This document shows, piece by piece, positions 17,014 through 25,899 of a DNA stretch of 64,000 nucleotides (its first letter is position 1; every line of letters begins with the position of its first letter). Origin of the DNA: Chloroflexi bacterium HGW-Chloroflexi-3 (GTDB lineage: Bacteria; Chloroflexota; Anaerolineae; Anaerolineales; Anaerolineaceae); the NCBI GenBank assembly GCA_002842045.1, contig PHBX01000002.1, forward strand, positions 248,001 to 312,000, in the 5' to 3' direction. Both the position numbers and the translations under genes were made by a program. The notes beneath the pieces were generated by a model, which saw only the letters and a program-made list of their open reading frames with translations, did not search any database and was not told the DNA's origin.

Positions 17014-19746
17014 ATGGAAAAAATCTTTAGTGGAAATGAAATTCGAAAATCATTCATAGAATTTTTTAAAGAAAGAGGTCATACCGTGGTGGCTTCTTCT
17101 TCTCTTGTGCCAGGAGGGGATGCTACTTTATTATTTACAAATGCTGGTATGGTTCAGTTTAAAGAAGTTTTTTTGGGAACAGACAAAAGACCATATAAAC
17201 GTGCAGTGAATTCTCAAAAATGTATGCGTGTAGCTGGAAAACACAATGATCTCGATGATGTCGGGCGAGATGATTGGCATCACACTTTTTTTGAAATGCT
17301 CGGAAACTGGTCCTTTGGTGATTATTATAAAAAAGAAGCAATAGGTTGGGCATGGGAACTCCTGACATCCGTGTGGGGACTGGATAGGAAAAAATTATGG
17401 GTGACCGTCTTTCAGGATGAAAAAAATGAGATTCCATCAGATACTGAAGCTGCAGAAATTTGGCTCCATCAGCCAGAAATGGAAGAGGATCATGTTTTGT
17501 TCTTTGGCAGAAAAGAAAATTTTTGGGAAATGGCGGATACCGGCCCTTGTGGACCTTGTTCAGAGATTCACATTGACCGAGGGGAAGCTTTCTGCGACAA
17601 AATAGATGTTCCTGGTCATGTGTGTAAAGTCAATGGTGATTGCACCCGCTTCCTGGAATTATGGAATAATGTTTTCATTCAATACAATCGGTTGAATGAA
17701 ACTGAATTGGAACCTCTTCCAGCGACACATGTTGATACAGGTATGGGATTCGAGAGAATTGTTTCAGTACTTCAGGATGTCGATTCAAATTATAAAATCG
17801 ATTTATTGGCTAATTTAATTAAACAAGTTCAAAATCTGACGGGGATGAGTGATAAGGAAGTCTATTCAAACTATACTCCTTATCGCGTTATTGCGGATCA
17901 TGCTCGTGCAGCCACTTTTTTGATTGCAGATGGTGTCGTTCCTGGCAATACAAGCAGAAATTATGTCTGCCGTATGATTATTCGTCGCGCTGCTCGTTTT
18001 GGTGGAAAAATTGGATTAAACAAACCATTTTTAGTTGAAATAGCTAGTGAAGTTATCAAGAGTTATGGTGAAGCCTACCCGGAATTGGTTCGAAATCAGG
18101 AAACAATCCTCAATAATCTCACCAGAGAAGAAGAGCGCTTTCAAAAAACTTTGGAGGCTGGGCTCAGCAACCTTGAGGAAATTTTCGAAACCCTCAAAAT
18201 TAAGAATGAAACGATTGTTTCAGGAACCGATGCGTTTGAACTGTACGCTACTCATGGTCTTCCACTTGAAATTACCAGAGATATTGCTCGTGAACAAGGA
18301 TTCGAAGTTGATGAAATCGGATTCAAGAACGCCATGGAGCAACATCGACTGGATTCAGGTGCTGGAAAAACATTCGGAATCATGGGGAATGATGATGTTG
18401 ATAATTATCGATTTGTTTTTGATCAACTTGTTAAATCTAATAAAATTTCGAAAGATGGTGTGCTTTACGATCCGTATCATGAATTAGAATTTGAATCAGA
18501 AATTCTTGCATTATTTAAAGAGGGGAACGCTATCGAAGAAGCGTTACCTGGTGATCAGATTGAAATACTGTTGCCTAAAACAAGTTTTTACGTCGAATCA
18601 GGTGGACAGGTTGCTGATACAGGTCTCATTCACTCTTTGGATGATGAATTTGAAATTGAAGTTCTTGGAATTCGCAGGCCAGCCGCAGGAATGATTGTTC
18701 ATATTGGTAGAGTAATCAGCGGGAAAGTAAACGTTAACAAAAGTGTTTTTGCGTTGGTAGATGGACAAAGACGGATGGATATCATGAGAAATCATACCGC
18801 TACACATCTTCTTCATGCAGAATTACATAGAGTTTTAGGTATCCATGCCAGACAGGCAGGGTCACTCGTCGCTCCAGACAGATTGAGGTTTGATTTTACA
18901 CATCCTGATGGATTATCTGCAGATCAATTGGAAGACATCGAAAAAGGTGTCAATAAAGCCATTTTGGAAAATCATCATCTCAATATTGCACATAAAACTT
19001 TGAATGAAGCAATTTCGGAAGGCGCCATGGCACTTTTCGGTGAAAAGTATGGTGAATTTGTGCGGACCATAACAATTGGCAATCAGGAAACTTTTTCTTA
19101 CGAATTGTGTGGTGGCACCCATGTTGATGATACCGGTGATATAGGAACATTTATTATCACGAGCGAAGGCAGCGCTGCAGCCGGAATACGAAGAATAGAA
19201 GCAGTGACTGGCAGAGCCGCTTATGATTTGGTGCAAAGACGAACAACATTATTAAAAACAGTTGCTGGCAATTTAAGCACATCAGTAGAAACTGTAGTTG
19301 AAAAAGTTGATGGTTTACAAAAAGAATTAGAGAATCTCCGTAGGGAAAATTCGAGACTGAGGCAATTGCTTGCCAAAGAAACCTTCATTAGGGAATTAGA
19401 AGAAGCTAGGATGATTAATGGTGTTCCCGTACATGGACAAATTTTACCTGGTGCAGATAATGAAGCTCTTCGATCTATGACAGATTTATTCAGAGAGAAA
19501 TATTCATCAGGGATTGTTGTTGTCGCATCGATTATTGATAATAAACCAATGCTGGTAGCTTCGGTAACGGAAGATCTGGTTGCTCGTGGTATTCATGCAG
19601 GTCAACTCATTAAATATCTTGCTGGATTTGTAGGCGGTGGTGGTGGTGGAAAGCCCACATTGGCGCAAGCTGGCGGGAGAGATGCTGAACAATTACCCGT
19701 AGCAATTACAAAATTATATGATTACGTAAGTGATAATCTAAAATAA
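17014..19746 (+). CDS. alaS: Alanyl-tRNA synthetase
   Basis: The 910-residue cytoplasmic enzyme charges tRNA-Ala. The class II catalytic domain shows FTNAGMVQFKEVFLG, HHTFFEMLGNWSFGDYYK and the TGMGFERI signature. The editing domain has HTATHLLHAELH and the CGGTHV zinc-site motif. A coiled coil (LQKELENLRRENSRLRQLL) and the Gly-rich C-Ala domain with GFVGGGGGGKP complete the usual order. Length is normal for bacterial AlaRS. I use the ATG at 17014, after TTGGAG, because it gives the conserved N-terminus (FSGNEIRKSF); an upstream in-frame ATG at 16975 lies at the predicted transcript start. It has its own promoter and ends at a strong bidirectional terminator. Confidence 0.98.
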   Translation: MEKIFSGNEIRKSFIEFFKERGHTVVASSSLVPGGDATLLFTNAGMVQFKEVFLGTDKRPYKRAVNSQKCMRVAGKHNDLDDVGRDDWHHTFFEMLGNWSFGDYYKKEAIGWAWELLTSVWGLDRKKLWVTVFQDEKNEIPSDTEAAEIWLHQPEMEEDHVLFFGRKENFWEMADTGPCGPCSEIHIDRGEAFCDKIDVPGHVCKVNGDCTRFLELWNNVFIQYNRLNETELEPLPATHVDTGMGFERIVSVLQDVDSNYKIDLLANLIKQVQNLTGMSDKEVYSNYTPYRVIADHARAATFLIADGVVPGNTSRNYVCRMIIRRAARFGGKIGLNKPFLVEIASEVIKSYGEAYPELVRNQETILNNLTREEERFQKTLEAGLSNLEEIFETLKIKNETIVSGTDAFELYATHGLPLEITRDIAREQGFEVDEIGFKNAMEQHRLDSGAGKTFGIMGNDDVDNYRFVFDQLVKSNKISKDGVLYDPYHELEFESEILALFKEGNAIEEALPGDQIEILLPKTSFYVESGGQVADTGLIHSLDDEFEIEVLGIRRPAAGMIVHIGRVISGKVNVNKSVFALVDGQRRMDIMRNHTATHLLHAELHRVLGIHARQAGSLVAPDRLRFDFTHPDGLSADQLEDIEKGVNKAILENHHLNIAHKTLNEAISEGAMALFGEKYGEFVRTITIGNQETFSYELCGGTHVDDTGDIGTFIITSEGSAAAGIRRIEAVTGRAAYDLVQRRTTLLKTVAGNLSTSVETVVEKVDGLQKELENLRRENSRLRQLLAKETFIRELEEARMINGVPVHGQILPGADNEALRSMTDLFREKYSSGIVVVASIIDNKPMLVASVTEDLVARGIHAGQLIKYLAGFVGGGGGGKPTLAQAGGRDAEQLPVAITKLYDYVSDNLK

Positions 19747-19769
19747 ACAATTATTCATTTTTGAAAAAT

Positions 19770-19803
19770 AAAATCAGGTGATTTTTTTGGTTCACCTGAT
19801 TTT
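19770..19803. terminator. Bidirectional terminator between alaS and pepA
   Basis: AAAATCAGGTGA (19770-19781) pairs perfectly over 12 bp with TCACCTGATTTT (19792-19803) around a ten-base T-rich loop, with T-rich or A-rich flanks. It lies between the convergent alaS and aminopeptidase genes and can serve both. Confidence 0.9.
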
Positions 19804-19852
19804 GTGTTTTAGGTTTTTATTTTGTTTCTGATTTTTGATGTCATTCTTTTAC

Positions 19853-21265
19853 TTATAGATTATTTAAATAATCCAGCATCAATCTAATCCCAAAACCATT
19901 TGCGCCTTTTGGCTGATAATTTTCGGATTTCGTACTGATGGCAGTACCAGCAATATCAATATGCGCCCAAGGCACATCTGTTTCAATAAATTGTTTTAAG
20001 AAGATACCGCCCATAATGGGATGTCCTTCACGACCGCCGGAATTCTTAAGATCTGCATCATCACCTTTGATAAATTCGAAATAATCGTCATCCAAAGGCA
20101 TTGGCCAAAGTCTTTCAAAAGTGGTTTCACCCGATTTAAATAATTTGTCTGATAGATCAGAATTATTTGAAAATAGACCTGCACGAATTTTCCCCAACGC
20201 CGTCACAATTCCTCCAGTCAATGTTGCAAAGTCTATAATACATTGCGGTTGGAAATTGCGTTGTGCATAGGTCAGTCCATCAGCTAATATTAATCTGCCT
20301 TCTGCATCGGTTGAAAGAATTTCTACTGTTTTACCGGATAATGTCTTGATGATATCATCTGGTCGATATGCTTCATGTGAAATCATGTTTTCTGCAGCAC
20401 ATATAATACCAACAACATTCTTGGGAATCTCAAGCATAGAAGCTGCGAGAATTGTCGCCAAAACAGTGATCCCACCCATTTTATCAAATTTCATACCTTT
20501 GATTCCATCGCCTGTTTTTATTGAATAACCTCCGGTATCAAAGGTGATTGCCTTGCCGACCATGATAATTGGTTTTTCATGTGTTGATTTTTCTGCATTG
20601 TATTCAAGAACGATCAATCTGGGTGGTGATGCACTTCCTTTTCCCACAGAAAGAATTGCCTCAGCACCAATTTGTTCGAGGTCTTTTTCGTCAAGAATCT
20701 TTAATTTTAGATTATATTTTTCCGCCAATCCAAAACAAATCTCAGCCAATGAATGTGGATTAATCACATTTCCAGGTAATTGACCTAACTCTCTGGCATA
20801 ATTGATGGTCGAGCAAATTTTCTGAATTTTTTCTACTTCATTTTTGAGAGTCATATCTTCACTCTCAAACATCAAATTTATTTTCTCAAAAGGCAATTCT
20901 TTTTTGAAATATTCAAAACTATAATTCCCGAGGAAAAAACCTTCGAATAATACTGAAAAATCTGTAGATGGCAAAGAATTTATTATTTCTTCTGAAAGAT
21001 ACAAATTCAGAATATTATGTGACCTCATAAATTTTGCCAGAATCCCGCCAAGTTTCCTCCACCTTTCAGGGGATAATTTTTCAATCTCTCCGGCATTCAG
21101 GATTATTTTATTTCCATCAAATCCCTCGATGATATTGATATCTCCAAAGGAATATTTTATTGGGGAGTCAATAATTGAATATTGAATTGATAAGTAAAAA
21201 TACCCATCATGTTCTTTTGTACCATCGAATTCTAAGACATCTAATTCCGGGAAATTTATTTTCAT
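19853..21265 (-). CDS. M17 family leucyl aminopeptidase
   Basis: This 470-residue cytosolic aminopeptidase removes N-terminal residues from peptides. The C-terminal catalytic domain has the two-metal-site signatures: VGKAITFDTGGYSIKTGDGIKGMKFDKMGG with metal-binding Lys and Asp residues, and the family signature STDAEGRLILADGL. The N-terminal 150 residues are the divergent M17 regulatory domain. The start ATG follows TTCTCC (GGAG on this strand). It lies 15 bases downstream of the metallophosphoesterase gene, so the two form an operon. Substrate preference cannot be told from sequence. Confidence 0.94.
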   Translation of the reverse strand: MKINFPELDVLEFDGTKEHDGYFYLSIQYSIIDSPIKYSFGDINIIEGFDGNKIILNAGEIEKLSPERWRKLGGILAKFMRSHNILNLYLSEEIINSLPSTDFSVLFEGFFLGNYSFEYFKKELPFEKINLMFESEDMTLKNEVEKIQKICSTINYARELGQLPGNVINPHSLAEICFGLAEKYNLKLKILDEKDLEQIGAEAILSVGKGSASPPRLIVLEYNAEKSTHEKPIIMVGKAITFDTGGYSIKTGDGIKGMKFDKMGGITVLATILAASMLEIPKNVVGIICAAENMISHEAYRPDDIIKTLSGKTVEILSTDAEGRLILADGLTYAQRNFQPQCIIDFATLTGGIVTALGKIRAGLFSNNSDLSDKLFKSGETTFERLWPMPLDDDYFEFIKGDDADLKNSGGREGHPIMGGIFLKQFIETDVPWAHIDIAGTAISTKSENYQPKGANGFGIRLMLDYLNNL

Positions 21266-21280
21266 TTTTTCTCCTATTAC

Positions 21281-22426
21281 TTAAGAATTATTTTTCCATT
21301 CAATTATTTCTGGTGAACATAAGAATCTTACCCTGGGAGCACCCAGACCTTCCAGTCCAATTCCTCGTGAAATATATAATAATGTGTTATGAATTTGATA
21401 AAGTCCTTTCTGTAGTTTTCGCCCGTATAATGAGCCGGTAAAAATTGCTCCAATTATAGGAAGGCGAACCTGTCCACCATGAGTGTGACCAGAAAGAATC
21501 AAATCTACTCTTTCTTCTACACTAAGCTCATAAATAAGATCAGGCGAGTGGTAGAGTAGAATATTTAGAAGGCCTTCCTGTAATAAGGGAGGTAAATGCT
21601 TCATGTCCAGATGGGGATGATGTGTACAGGTAATTCCAATGATATTTATAAGGTTGCCTTCAAGGTTTAATAAAATATTAGAATTATTGAGCCGTATCGG
21701 ATTCAGGTTTTTCTCGATGATTTTTATGGTATCTTCAACATCGACAGCCGGGCTTCCAGACACGTAATAAACTGGTGAAATTGAGTGAATTTGATTGAAG
21801 AATCCAATTATATTTTCAATTGATGCTTGGTTGCGAATATTTGAGAGGTTTAAAAAATCACCAGTATAAAGGATAAAATCTGGTTTTCGACTTTCAACGA
21901 TTTGTATTAATTTTATCTCTCTAATGCCAGGCTGTTCCAGATGAATATCCGAAATGTGTAAAAAATTAAGTGTTGAAGAAACGTTAGGAAAGTTGTGATA
22001 AATAGTGGAAATTTTTATATCTGATGGTTCCTTTATGAAACCATAGAAAACAAATAATGATCCAATTATTTGAAAAATCAGATTTATTGGGAATGAAAAC
22101 CAAACAAACAATGCGCGCAGAATGAATAATAAAAATACTTGTGATTTATAAGACCCAAAGGAGATTTTTAATTTCGGAAGTAATCCTACTAATAAAGAAT
22201 CAGTTAGAGAAAATAAGACTAAAAGGAGCCAATTCTCAATATTAAATAATGAAAATACACCTGCAGTTAGAATTATTAAAGTGAAAAACAAAAAAGTTGG
22301 AATCTGGTTGATATTTTCAAGGAGTCTTAATATCCTGTCAAAGGGGTTACCTTCTTCTCCCGGGAATTTGATTCGTTTAATAAAGCTCTTTTTGTCCTCT
22401 GGGTTAAGAACTCGAATTTTAATCAT
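21281..22426 (-). CDS. Membrane metallophosphoesterase with altered GNHD motif
   Basis: The 381-residue protein has several membrane segments in the first 140 residues and a C-terminal calcineurin-type phosphoesterase domain resembling YkuE/YaeI. Motif I (LHISDIHLEQPG), motif II (YTGDFLN) and the late LYHSPDL and SGHTHGGQVRLP motifs are intact. The central GNH[D/E] motif, which supplies a metal-ligand Asn and the catalytic His, reads GSPAVD. The base sequence at about 21745-21765 gives Gly-Ser-Pro-Ala-Val-Asp unambiguously. Activity may therefore be lost or changed. It is the first gene of a two-gene operon with the M17 aminopeptidase. Confidence 0.85.
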   Translation of the reverse strand: MIKIRVLNPEDKKSFIKRIKFPGEEGNPFDRILRLLENINQIPTFLFFTLIILTAGVFSLFNIENWLLLVLFSLTDSLLVGLLPKLKISFGSYKSQVFLLFILRALFVWFSFPINLIFQIIGSLFVFYGFIKEPSDIKISTIYHNFPNVSSTLNFLHISDIHLEQPGIREIKLIQIVESRKPDFILYTGDFLNLSNIRNQASIENIIGFFNQIHSISPVYYVSGSPAVDVEDTIKIIEKNLNPIRLNNSNILLNLEGNLINIIGITCTHHPHLDMKHLPPLLQEGLLNILLYHSPDLIYELSVEERVDLILSGHTHGGQVRLPIIGAIFTGSLYGRKLQKGLYQIHNTLLYISRGIGLEGLGAPRVRFLCSPEIIEWKNNS

Positions 22427-22453
22427 CCATTTATTTTACATAATGTTTAGTAA

Positions 22454-22488
22454 ATCAAAAATCTCCTGAAAACCAGGAGATTTTTGAT
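22454..22488 (-). terminator. Terminator of the gcv operon
   Basis: A perfect 15-bp inverted repeat, ATCAAAAATCTCCTG (22454-22468) against CAGGAGATTTTTGAT (22474-22488), has a five-base loop. The A/T-rich lower stem acts as the U-tract in either direction. It lies 16 bases past the gcvPB stop and also faces the start region of the divergent-side phosphoesterase gene. Confidence 0.9.
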
Positions 22489-22503
22489 ATGATCGATTGT
22501 TAT

Positions 22504-23970
22504 CTAACTATTTTTTTCTGGAATCCAGCAACACAAAACCAGATCTTTTGCAGCTTTTACTTCGTCTAATCTGCCAATTGGCGTGATATGCGGTGCGGAC
22601 TTTAAAAGGTCAGGTTGAGTTTTTGCTTCTTCTGCAATTTTCAACATGGCATCAGCAAATAAATCAAGTGTCTGTTTACTTTCAGTTTCTGTAGGTTCGA
22701 TCATTAATGCTTCTGGAACAATGAGAGGGAAGTAATTAGTCGGTGGATGGAAATTGTAGTCCATCAAGCGTTTCGCGATGTCCAATGCATGGATGCCAGG
22801 AGCATCTGACCAATGTCCTTCTAAAACAAATTCATGCATACATAGACGATCATATGCTACTTTGTAGGTGTCTTTGAGTAAGGTCATTAAATAATTTGCA
22901 TTGAGGACTGAACCTTCGGCAATTTTCTTGAGTCCTTCTTTGCCATACATGCTGATATATGTGTAGGCTCTGACCATCATACCAAAATGACCAAAAAAGG
23001 CTTTCATTCTGCCGATACTTTTAGCTGGTTCAACAAAACCATACAATGGAGGATAATCATCAGATCCTTCTTCAAGAATTCCTACTGTTGGACAGGGTAA
23101 GAAATCCACCAGATGTGCTGCCACGCCAACTGGACCTGAACCTGGTCCGCCACCGCCGTGAGGGGTGGAGAATGTCTTATGCAAATTGAAATGCATAATA
23201 TCGATGCCAAGATCGCCAGGACGTACGACACCAAGTAATGCATTGAGATTTGCGCCATCTCCATAAACTAATCCGCCAGATTCGTGAACAATATTGATAA
23301 CTTCAACAACATCCTGTTCAAAAAGACCTAATGTATTTGGATTGGTTAACATCAATCCTGCTGTGTTTTCATCACATACAGCCCGCAATGAATCAAGATC
23401 AACGTTTCCATTCTTATCCGTGGCAACAGGTATGACATCAAAACCACTCATGGCGGAACTGGCAGGGTTGGTTCCATGGGCAGAATCCGGGATGAGCATT
23501 TTGGTTCGTTTGGCATCTTTGCGATCTTTGTGATAAGCACGAATTATCATCACACCAACATACTCGCCGTGTGCACCAGCTGCTGGTTGTAATGTAACCC
23601 CTGGAAAACCACTGATCTCACCTAGCCAATTCTGGAGATCATACATCAGCGCCAGACTACCCTGAACTGTCTCTACAGGTTGAAGGGGATGTACTTTTGC
23701 AAATCCTGCCAATCTGGCTGTGACTTCATTGATACGAGGATTAAATTTCATTGTGCAGGATCCCAGCGGATAGTATCCCGTATCTATACTATAATTGAGT
23801 TGGGACAGACGTGTGAAATGTCTTATCACATCAATTTCGGAGACTTCGGGCATAGGAAGTTCATCACGAAGAAATTCCTTCGGTACATCAAATTCCGGAA
23901 CATCACTGGCCTGGAATTTTACACCAGCTCTGCCAGGAGATGAGATTTCAAAGATAGTAGGCTCAGTCAT
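22504..23970 (-). CDS. gcvPB: Glycine dehydrogenase (decarboxylating) subunit 2
   Basis: This 488-residue protein is the C-terminal half of the split glycine decarboxylase (P-protein). It contains the PLP-binding lysine in HFNLHKTFSTPHGGGGPGSGP and the conserved ADGANLNALLG-like segment (YGDGANLNALL). With subunit 1 it decarboxylates glycine and passes the aminomethyl group to the lipoyl arm of GcvH. Its start overlaps the end of gcvPA by eight bases, which couples their translation and is consistent with equal stoichiometry. Length is normal for split P-proteins. A strong terminator follows. Confidence 0.97.
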   Translation of the reverse strand: MTEPTIFEISSPGRAGVKFQASDVPEFDVPKEFLRDELPMPEVSEIDVIRHFTRLSQLNYSIDTGYYPLGSCTMKFNPRINEVTARLAGFAKVHPLQPVETVQGSLALMYDLQNWLGEISGFPGVTLQPAAGAHGEYVGVMIIRAYHKDRKDAKRTKMLIPDSAHGTNPASSAMSGFDVIPVATDKNGNVDLDSLRAVCDENTAGLMLTNPNTLGLFEQDVVEVINIVHESGGLVYGDGANLNALLGVVRPGDLGIDIMHFNLHKTFSTPHGGGGPGSGPVGVAAHLVDFLPCPTVGILEEGSDDYPPLYGFVEPAKSIGRMKAFFGHFGMMVRAYTYISMYGKEGLKKIAEGSVLNANYLMTLLKDTYKVAYDRLCMHEFVLEGHWSDAPGIHALDIAKRLMDYNFHPPTNYFPLIVPEALMIEPTETESKQTLDLFADAMLKIAEEAKTQPDLLKSAPHITPIGRLDEVKAAKDLVLCCWIPEKNS

Positions 23971-25312
23971 TCGTCACCTCCTGTAAGATTTCAACCAGAT
24001 AATCAATATCGTCTTTGGTATTCATTTCTGTAACAGCTAATAGCATGTGATTCTCTAATTCCGGATAATCATTTGATAAATCATAACCACCCAGGATATC
24101 ATAATCGAGCAATAATGAATTTAACTCGCTGACTGGTTTAGGTGTACGAACAACAAACTCATTGAAAAATGCTCCATTATCAACAACTTCAAAACCTTTT
24201 AATTTCGAAATCTGATCTGCTGCATAATGGGCTTTATCGTAATTGAGTTTTGCTACTTGTTTCAAACCTTGTTTACCCAATAGGGACATATACACTGTTG
24301 ATGTTAACGCGATCAATCCCTGATTGGTACAAATGTTTGATGTGGCTTTCTCTCTGCGAATATGTTGTTCACGTGCGGTCAAAGTTAGCACGTAACCTTT
24401 ATTGCCTTTGTTATCCACCGTTTCACCCACCAATCTTCCGGAAAGTTTTCGGATGAATTGATTTTTTGTAGCGAATAAGCCCAAATAAGGGCCACCGTAC
24501 GATAGTGGGATACCAAGCGGTTGTCCTTCACCTGTTACGATATCAGCATCAAATTCAGATGGGGGTTTGATCAATCCCAGGGCTAAAGGATTTACAGATA
24601 CTGCCAGGATTGCACCAACAGCGTGTACTTGTTCCGCAAAAGCTTTGAAATCATGAATTCTGCCAAGAAAATCCGGATATTGGACATACACGATTGCAGT
24701 ATCGTTATCAACAAATTTTAATAAATCTTCATTTGTTTGAAGACCATCCACGGCACTATCGCCTGTGATTTGGATTTTTTCATACCCCTGAAAGTATGTT
24801 TTAATTGTCTCGCGATAATGAGGATGCAGATACCTGGAAAGTACGAATTTGTTTCTTTTACCACGGAAATGATGGTATGCCAAAACACAAGCTTCAGCAG
24901 CAGCAGTAGCGCCATCATAATGTGATGCATTACTGACATCCATACCTGTAATCGATGCAACCAATGATTGATATTCAAAAATCGCCTGTAATGTTCCCTG
25001 GGATACTTCTGGTTGATAGGGTGTATATGCAGTTAAGAATTCTCCTCGTGTGATGATTGCATCCACTGAGGCTGGAATATAATGATTATAAGCACCTGCT
25101 CCAAGGAAACAGATCAGATCATCAGTTGAGTCGTTTGCTATTGCCAAATCTTTTAGATTTTGCAATGCTTCCATTTCGGATACAGCTTCAGGAAGATTTA
25201 GATCTGGATATCTGAATTCCTTCGGAACATCAGAAAACAAATCTTCAATTTTTGATAAGCCGATTTTTTGCAACATTTCATTGCGTTCGGCTTCAGTATT
25301 TGGGATAAACAT
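23963..25312 (-). CDS. gcvPA: Glycine dehydrogenase (decarboxylating) subunit 1
   Basis: The 449-residue N-terminal half of glycine decarboxylase has family segments FLGAGAYNHYIPASVDAI, TAYTPYQPEVSQGTLQAIFEYQ and DGATAAAEA, and the ATSNICTNQGL motif. It forms an alpha2-beta2 P-protein with gcvPB. The start ATG shares one base with the gcvH stop codon (TAATG), and the end overlaps gcvPB, so the three genes are translationally coupled. GcvT and the lipoamide dehydrogenase are not in this window and must be encoded elsewhere if the cleavage system is complete. Confidence 0.97.
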   Translation of the reverse strand: MFIPNTEAERNEMLQKIGLSKIEDLFSDVPKEFRYPDLNLPEAVSEMEALQNLKDLAIANDSTDDLICFLGAGAYNHYIPASVDAIITRGEFLTAYTPYQPEVSQGTLQAIFEYQSLVASITGMDVSNASHYDGATAAAEACVLAYHHFRGKRNKFVLSRYLHPHYRETIKTYFQGYEKIQITGDSAVDGLQTNEDLLKFVDNDTAIVYVQYPDFLGRIHDFKAFAEQVHAVGAILAVSVNPLALGLIKPPSEFDADIVTGEGQPLGIPLSYGGPYLGLFATKNQFIRKLSGRLVGETVDNKGNKGYVLTLTAREQHIRREKATSNICTNQGLIALTSTVYMSLLGKQGLKQVAKLNYDKAHYAADQISKLKGFEVVDNGAFFNEFVVRTPKPVSELNSLLLDYDILGGYDLSNDYPELENHMLLAVTEMNTKDDIDYLVEILQEVTND

Positions 25313-25704
25313 TAGTGGTCTCGCTCTTCACAATAGGTGGTATAAACATCAGCGGACATGAGGGAATCTAACTCGGATGGATCACTTAATTCAACCTTTA
25401 CCATCCATGCCCGTCCAAATGGGTCAGCATTTACCGCTTCAAAATCATCTGTTAAGGCTTCGTTAATTTCTACCACCTTGCCAGATACCGGCGATGAAAC
25501 ATCTGCGGCCGCTTTTACAGATTCGAGCGTGACAAGTGAGTCTCCCTTAGAAAATTCATCTCCCGGTTCAACAAGGAATTCTAAGTATACAATATCTGAA
25601 AGTTGAGATTGGGCGTAGTCAGATACCCCAATGGTGGCAACATTTCCTGCTACGTTAACCCATTCGTCGGTCTTTGCAAATTTAAAATTACTTGGATTTG
25701 ACAT
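25312..25704 (-). CDS. gcvH: Glycine cleavage system H protein
   Basis: This 130-residue lipoyl carrier shuttles the aminomethyl intermediate between P-, T- and L-proteins. The lipoylation site is the Lys in TLESVKAAADVSSPVSGKV, in the standard beta-hairpin context. The N-terminus (KFAKTDEWV) and the GVSDYAQSQLSDIV segment are typical. Length matches the family. It is the promoter-proximal gene of gcvH-gcvPA-gcvPB, with a sigma-70 promoter and a palindrome 145-175 bases upstream. The gap between promoter and start holds no riboswitch that I could recognise. Confidence 0.97.
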   Translation of the reverse strand: MSNPSNFKFAKTDEWVNVAGNVATIGVSDYAQSQLSDIVYLEFLVEPGDEFSKGDSLVTLESVKAAADVSSPVSGKVVEINEALTDDFEAVNADPFGRAWMVKVELSDPSELDSLMSADVYTTYCEERDH

Positions 25705-25847
25705 TTTTATGCTCCTTAAATTTAATTAAAATTTTTTTTCAAAAATGTACGTGATGACTTTGTTTAATGGATTCTACCCATAAATGAATTAAAAATGTGA
25801 AAGTTTTATCCTTTCTTTTCTAAGATATTCGAATTTTAATACATAAT

Positions 25848-25862
25848 CATTCTATTAGAATG
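25848..25862. promoter_or_regulatory. Perfect palindrome over the gcv -10 box
   Basis: CATTCTATTAGAATG is a perfect 7-1-7 inverted repeat that covers the putative -10 hexamer of the gcv operon promoter. The position is typical for a repressor operator. No cognate regulator is identified. Confidence 0.4.
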
Positions 25863-25877
25863 AAATGTTAAAGTCAA
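25849..25877 (-). promoter_or_regulatory. Sigma-70 promoter of the gcv operon
   Basis: On the minus strand TTGACT (25877-25872) and TAGAAT (25854-25849) are separated by exactly 17 bases. The predicted start, near 25842, leaves an AT-rich leader of about 138 nt before gcvH. No open reading frame or glycine-riboswitch-like structure was evident in that leader. Confidence 0.65.
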
Positions 25878-25899
25878 TCAATATCCAGGTAAAGATAGA

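Noticed and set aside
25705..25899. Glycine riboswitch before gcvH
   Set aside because: The leader is AT-rich without the tandem stem structure or conserved GGAGA-type core expected of a glycine riboswitch.
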